This document shows, one piece after another, positions 59,998 through 64,000 of a DNA stretch of 64,000 nucleotides. Numbering within the stretch: the first letter of the stretch is position 1; each line of letters starts with the position of its first letter. This DNA comes from Hominisplanchenecus murintestinalis (GTDB lineage: Bacteria > Bacillota > Clostridia > Lachnospirales > Lachnospiraceae): positions 1 to 64,000 of the forward strand of contig SRZB01000019.1 in the NCBI GenBank assembly GCA_004793585.1, given 5' to 3'. The notes beneath the pieces are model-generated. The model did no database searches and was not told where the DNA came from. It worked only from the letters and a program-made list of their open reading frames with translations. The position numbers and the translations under genes are program-made.

Positions 59998-61284
59998 TTA
60001 TTTATTTTCTAAAATTTTATCAATGCTGACCAGCTTTACACTAAGGACAAAAATATCGGTTGCGATCGCCAGCTCTTCCGGTGTAGGGTAGGAAGGCGCG
60101 ATACGGATATTGCTGTCCTGGGGGTCTTTTCCGTAGGGGAATGTGGCTCCTGCTCCTGTCATAACCAGCCCGGCTTCCTTTGCTTTTGCTACGATATCTT
60201 TTGCACATCCTGGAAGGGCGTCGAAGGAAATGAAGTAACCGCCTCTTGGTTCAATCCAGTTTCCGATTTCCAGGCCGCCCAGCTCATGTTTCAGGCAGTT
60301 CAGTACGGTTTCAAATTTCGGGCGCAGGATTTCTGCATGTTTCCTCATATGCTGTACCATTCCGTGGATATCTTTGAAAAAGCGTACATGGCGGAGCTGA
60401 TTCAGTTTATCATGGCCGATGGTCTGCATTGCCATTTGTTTTTTTATATATTCCAGGTTTGCTTTTGATGTTCCGATGGCTGCTACGCCTGAGCCTGGGA
60501 AACTTACTTTTGAAGTAGAGCAGAATTTGTATACCATGTCGGGATGGCCTTCTTTTTTGCATTCCATTAAGATTTCAACCAGATTGTCCTGCTTGTCATC
60601 GTACAGATGGTGGATTCCGTAGGCGTTGTCCCAGTAGATGCGGAAATCTTCAGCTGCGGGATTCAGCCTTGCAAATCTGCGTACAGTTTCATCAGAGTAT
60701 GTGGAACCCTGGGGATTCGAATATTTCGGCACGCACCAGATACCTTTTACTGCCGGGTCGTTGTTTACATATTTTTCGACCAGATCCATATCCGGGCCGT
60801 CCGGTGTCATCGGGATATTTATCATTTCGATTCCGAAATGCTCTGTAATCGTGAAATGCCTGTCATATCCGGGAACCGGACAGAGGAACTTCACTTTCTC
60901 TAATTTACACCAGGGAGTGCTGCCCATAACGCCGTGGGTCATGGAACGTGACACCGTATCATACATGATGTTCAGGCTGGAGTTTCCGTAAATAATGATA
61001 TTGTCAGGGGAAACTTCTGTCATATCGGCAAGCAGTTCTTTTGCTTCCCGGATGCCGTCCAGCACACCGTAGTTCCGGCAGTCCACGCCTTCTGAGCACT
61101 TTAAATCTGTCTCGCTGTTCAGTACGTCCATCATTCCCATAGCCAAATCCAGCTGTGCGGCGGAAGGTTTTCCTCTGGACATATCCAGCTTCAGCCCTTT
61201 GGCTTTGACTTCTTTAAATTTTTCCTCCAGTACTGATTTTTCCTGAAGTAGTTCTTCCCTGCTCCTGTCCTTATACGCTGTCAT
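59998..61284 (-). CDS. PLP-dependent aminotransferase (Asp_aminotransf family, PF12897)
   Basis: 428 residues from ATG 61284 (MTAYKDRSREELLQEK), with AGAGGAGG 6 bases upstream; a 25-codon longer frame lacks a site. It has the subfamily hallmark SRGKPSAAQLDLAMGMM, then NYGVLDGIREAKELLA, VPKYSNPQGSTYS and the PLP lysine in FCSTSKVSFPGSGVAAIG. The C-terminal IRIAPSYPTPEEL carries the carboxylate-binding Arg. This MocR-like subgroup is common in gut Firmicutes. The exact amino donor is not certain; aspartate is the usual guess. It is monocistronic with its own promoter. Confidence 0.9.
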   Translation of the reverse strand: MTAYKDRSREELLQEKSVLEEKFKEVKAKGLKLDMSRGKPSAAQLDLAMGMMDVLNSETDLKCSEGVDCRNYGVLDGIREAKELLADMTEVSPDNIIIYGNSSLNIMYDTVSRSMTHGVMGSTPWCKLEKVKFLCPVPGYDRHFTITEHFGIEMINIPMTPDGPDMDLVEKYVNNDPAVKGIWCVPKYSNPQGSTYSDETVRRFARLNPAAEDFRIYWDNAYGIHHLYDDKQDNLVEILMECKKEGHPDMVYKFCSTSKVSFPGSGVAAIGTSKANLEYIKKQMAMQTIGHDKLNQLRHVRFFKDIHGMVQHMRKHAEILRPKFETVLNCLKHELGGLEIGNWIEPRGGYFISFDALPGCAKDIVAKAKEAGLVMTGAGATFPYGKDPQDSNIRIAPSYPTPEELAIATDIFVLSVKLVSIDKILENK

Positions 61285-61317
61285 AATCGTCCTCCTCTTG
61301 AAATGTCTTTCTTGGAA

Positions 61318-61342
61318 ATACACCTGTTTGCACAGGGTGTAT
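61318..61342 (-). promoter_or_regulatory. Leader hairpin of the aminotransferase mRNA
   Basis: ATACACC / GGTGTAT with an 11-base loop, preceded by a run of A on the minus strand. It sits between the start site and the ribosome binding site. Read on the plus strand it would be followed by TTTTTTT and look like a terminator, but no plus-strand gene ends here. Confidence 0.45.
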
Positions 61343-61358
61343 TTTTTTGCCCTTTGCA

Positions 61359-61387
61359 ATTTTATTACGCCCGGGGCGATTCGTCAA
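61359..61387 (-). promoter_or_regulatory. Promoter of the aminotransferase gene
   Basis: On the minus strand: TTGACG, 17 bases, TAAAAT, about 75 bases before the start codon. Confidence 0.7.
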
Positions 61388-61467
61388 GTGTTTCTTAAGA
61401 GTTTTTCGACGGCTTCCTGCCGGGGGTTTGCATTTAGTCATAAAAGAAAGAATTAAGAAACGCATAA

Positions 61468-61496
61468 TTGAAATTTCCCGAAAAGGAGGCTATACT
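61468..61496 (+). promoter_or_regulatory. Promoter of the GtrA-YfhO gene
   Basis: TTGAAA, 17 bases, TATACT, about 50 bases before the start codon. It is divergent from the aminotransferase promoter. Confidence 0.7.
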
Positions 61497-61544
61497 AAAG
61501 CAGACATAGTTTTGCAGAACGTGATTTGAGGAGAATGGATACAT

Positions 61545-64000
61545 ATGGAAAAATTTTTAAGGCAGATATTTGGGAATGAAGGGATTCGTTATATATTTTT
61601 CGGCGCATGTACTACGCTGGTGAATGTAGGAGCGTATGCGGCGCAGAGATATCTTTTTGGGGTTGATGTAACGGCAGCCAATATGATTTCTATTGCATTG
61701 GCGATTTTGTTTGCCTATGTGGTAAATAAACAGTATGTGTTCAAAAGCAGGACAGCTTCTGTAAAAGAGCTTCTGGCTGAAGCGGCACAGTTTATCGGCA
61801 TGCGCCTTGGCACAATGTTCCTGGAAGTGTTTGGCGTAGTGTTTTTAAGCAGTGTTTTCGGCATCGACGACATGCTTTCCAAGCTGGCGGTGCAGGCGGT
61901 AGTTTTGGCGCTTAATTACCTGTTTAGTAAGCTGTTTGTGTTTAATAAGGAAAAGAAGGAATTGCCGGAGTTGGAAAAGAAAGTGCAAAGGATACGGAGA
62001 AAATGCTGCTTTTGGGGTTTTACGATCCCGGCTGTCGTTGTGACGGCGGCGTTTATAGGGAACGGTGTGTTTCCGTTTGGGGACAGAGGCGTGCTGATTA
62101 TTGACTCCCTGCACCAGTATCTGCCGTTTTTTACGGAATTTCATGAAAAGCTGGTGAATTCAGAATCCCTGCTGTATTCTTTTGGCGGCGGGCTGGGCTA
62201 TAATTTCTGGGCGACGATTGCGTATTATCTGGCAAGCCCGATGAATTTTCTGGTGAGCCTGTTCCCAAAGGAACATATGATGGATGTGATGGCGCTTTTT
62301 ATTGTGTTGAAAATCGGTTTGTGCGGTTTGACCATGACCTGGTATTTTACAGAGCATGACAGAGGAAGGAGCTATTACCCGATTGCGTTCGGTACGATGT
62401 TTGGGCTGAGCAGCTTTATCATCGGTTACTATTTTAATCTAATGTGGCTGGAGAGTATCGCGATGCTTCCGCTTGTAATGCGGGGGATTGAACGGATTGT
62501 TAAGGATGAAAAGAAAAAATCTCTTTACTGTCTGGCGTTGTTTTATGCTCTGTACTGTAATTATTATATCGGCTTTATGCTGTGTCTTTTTTCCTGCCTG
62601 TATTTTCTGGTACAGTGGGTTTCTGCCCGGAAAGTGGAAGGGAAGAGAGTCCTGGATTCCTGCCTGACCTTTGGATGGTATTCACTTCTTGCCGGGGGAA
62701 TGGCGGCGATTATTTTGCTGCCTGCATTTGTGGGGCTGGGAACTACGGAGTCGGCGCAGAACAGTTTTCCGTCTCCGTTGAAATTTTATGTGGAAAATCT
62801 TTCCCAGCTTACCAGCCATTTTGCATTTGTGGAGCCAATTAATATTGCGGATGACCAGATTGGAGTCAATGCATTTTGCGGCACGGTGACGATGATTCTG
62901 GGATGTCTGTATGCTCTGGATAAGAGACGGAGCATACGGGAGAGGGCTTCGAAACTGCTGCTGATAGGTTTTTTGTATGCGAGCTTTGACATTAATGTGC
63001 TGAATTTTATCTGGCATGGCTTTCATGTGCAGAATGGACTTCCGAACCGCTTTGCATTTATTTATATTGCTATGCTGCTTTCCGTGGGGTTTGATGTGAT
63101 GACAGACTTGCGGAGGCTCTCGTGGGAGCGGGTAGCAGTTGCGTGTGTGCCGCCTATGGGATTTGCAGTGTATTCAGCGTGGACAGGTCTGGGAGAACGG
63201 GAACCTTATGTCTATACGGCAGTTATCGTGCTTCTGGCAGTTTACAGCGTTCTGCTGTTGCTGTACCGCAGCGGGAAGAAGATGGGGGAATATACATTCC
63301 GATGTGCGTTTATGTCCCTGGTGCTGGCAGAGATGACGGCTACAGGCGCGGTGGGCGTGTGTATGAACGGCACGGTGGGCAGAAGCACTTATGTAGATGA
63401 ACAGAAAGCCTACGAAAAAATGATTGCCAGGCGGCAGGATAACAGTTTTTACAGGAGCGATATCGACAGCAGCCGGATGAGGAATGAAAATATGTTTATG
63501 GGTGGAAATGGCGTGGTATTGTTTTCTTCTACCATGCCGGCAGCTACGGTAGATATCTGTAAAAGCCTGGGGATTGAGGCGAGGACGAATAAGAATGGGT
63601 ATAATGGGTTCACAAAGCTAGCGAACGATATTTTTGGCGTAAAATATATTGTGTCGCAAACAGACACGACGTCTCTTTACCAGATGGAAAAAGTAGATTA
63701 TGAGGAACCGCTGGCTATGTATCAGAATACGGGGGCGCTTTCTCTGGGATTTATGGTAAATTCGGAAATTAAAGAATGGGATATCGAAGAAGATGGTACG
63801 CCGCTTGATGTTCAGAACCGTTTTATAGAGCTGGCAACAGGCAGCCATGGTATATTTTTTGAAAATCAGGAAATTGCGATGCATGACGGAGAAACCTATG
63901 AGATCCTTCTTCCGGCCGGAAAGCAGGCGTATCTTTATTTACCTGAGTCAGTGGAAGAGGTAGAACTTACCACTCCGCAATATTCCAAGAGTTATGACAG
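61545..64000 (+). CDS. GtrA-YfhO fusion membrane protein, 3' end beyond window
   Basis: Open from ATG 61545 (MEKFLRQIFGNEGIRY) to the window end, at least 818 codons. GAGGAG lies 11 bases upstream; an out-of-frame ATG at 61535 is too close to it. Residues about 1-135 form a GtrA-type four-helix domain (FFGACTTLVNVGAY, FAYVVNKQYVFKS, LNYLFSKLFVF). These proteins help move lipid-linked sugars. From about 155 it is a YfhO-type (GT-C fold) protein with many membrane helices, DSLHQYLPFF early on and FGGGLGYNFWATIAYYL. YfhO adds sugars to teichoic acid in Bacillus and Listeria. One chain could thus carry both the flippase-like and transferase functions of a surface glycosylation pathway. Confidence 0.88.
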   Translation, partial: MEKFLRQIFGNEGIRYIFFGACTTLVNVGAYAAQRYLFGVDVTAANMISIALAILFAYVVNKQYVFKSRTASVKELLAEAAQFIGMRLGTMFLEVFGVVFLSSVFGIDDMLSKLAVQAVVLALNYLFSKLFVFNKEKKELPELEKKVQRIRRKCCFWGFTIPAVVVTAAFIGNGVFPFGDRGVLIIDSLHQYLPFFTEFHEKLVNSESLLYSFGGGLGYNFWATIAYYLASPMNFLVSLFPKEHMMDVMALFIVLKIGLCGLTMTWYFTEHDRGRSYYPIAFGTMFGLSSFIIGYYFNLMWLESIAMLPLVMRGIERIVKDEKKKSLYCLALFYALYCNYYIGFMLCLFSCLYFLVQWVSARKVEGKRVLDSCLTFGWYSLLAGGMAAIILLPAFVGLGTTESAQNSFPSPLKFYVENLSQLTSHFAFVEPINIADDQIGVNAFCGTVTMILGCLYALDKRRSIRERASKLLLIGFLYASFDINVLNFIWHGFHVQNGLPNRFAFIYIAMLLSVGFDVMTDLRRLSWERVAVACVPPMGFAVYSAWTGLGEREPYVYTAVIVLLAVYSVLLLLYRSGKKMGEYTFRCAFMSLVLAEMTATGAVGVCMNGTVGRSTYVDEQKAYEKMIARRQDNSFYRSDIDSSRMRNENMFMGGNGVVLFSSTMPAATVDICKSLGIEARTNKNGYNGFTKLANDIFGVKYIVSQTDTTSLYQMEKVDYEEPLAMYQNTGALSLGFMVNSEIKEWDIEEDGTPLDVQNRFIELATGSHGIFFENQEIAMHDGETYEILLPAGKQAYLYLPESVEEVELTTPQYSKSYD

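Noticed and set aside
61318..61350. Plus-strand terminator (hairpin plus seven T)
   Set aside because: No plus-strand gene ends upstream of it. It lies in the leader of the minus-strand aminotransferase, so it is listed as a leader hairpin.

Overview
The window is chromosomal DNA of a Gram-positive, endospore-forming gut anaerobe of the class Clostridia. Lachnospiraceae is the best fit. The reasons are: AGGAGG-type ribosome binding sites; consensus sigma-A promoters; CotF-like coat proteins and a SpoVB-like flippase; a SCIFF/ranthipeptide pair next to a fused SecDF; rubrerythrin; a long, linker-bearing Rho; and very large secreted proteins ending in Lys-rich Ig-like, FN3-like or LRR_5 modules. 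Most genes are ordinary core genes with tight spacing. There is no prophage, CRISPR array or complete insertion sequence.

Layout. 1-2.8 kb: 3' part of a surface-protein gene that has lost its 5' end, its terminator, and a truncated group II intron. 2.8-7.4 kb: AI-2E family exporter (minus), rho, a Gx-transporter/NusG-domain-II pair (minus) and a CPBP protease. 7.5-13.6 kb: gltB-gltD glutamate synthase. 13.6-16.2 kb: a candidate structured RNA with a consensus promoter on the minus strand, two small coat proteins and a SpoVB-like flippase. 16.3-19.6 kb: iscR-like/iscS/iscU/mnmA operon. 19.8-23.2 kb: an EF-G paralogue with altered GTPase motifs and a trigger-factor-like PPIase lipoprotein. 23.3-30.6 kb: SCIFF peptide, its radical SAM maturase, secDF, recJ and an unknown membrane protein. 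30.6-36.7 kb: a broken Uma2 gene, rubrerythrin, a DUF1461 membrane protein, leuS and a PD-(D/E)XK (Rpn-like) gene. 36.8-49.3 kb: two giant secreted proteins, a papain-like peptidase and a GH123-like/sialidase-like enzyme, flanking rqcH. 49.3-54.8 kb: yicC-remA-gmk-rpoZ-rimO-pgsA-cinA. 54.9-64 kb: ABC exporter, degenerate sirtuin, a 46-residue protein, tRNA-Gly(CCC), a CgeB-like glycosyltransferase, an aminotransferase (minus), and a GtrA-YfhO fusion that runs off the window.

How the genes work together. IscS and IscU supply sulfur and Fe-S clusters, and MnmA, in the same operon, uses sulfur for tRNA. The SCIFF peptide is matured by the adjacent SPASM radical SAM enzyme and sits directly before SecDF. 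The gmk/rpoZ/remA block is a conserved housekeeping operon.

Most notable observations. (i) Two copies of a 143-bp non-coding element with terminal inverted repeats lie in opposite orientation. Each is flanked by its own perfect 8-bp target duplication, so this is a recently active MITE family, possibly IS66-mobilised. (ii) A likely ~330-nt structured RNA lies between gltD and the coat genes. (iii) A sirtuin and an EF-G paralogue both lack canonical catalytic or nucleotide-binding residues. (iv) Several unusual intergenic hairpins occur: the rho leader, secDF-recJ, the leuS leader, and a hairpin sequestering the Rpn gene's ribosome binding site. All function calls come from reading motifs by eye. 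No database search was run.
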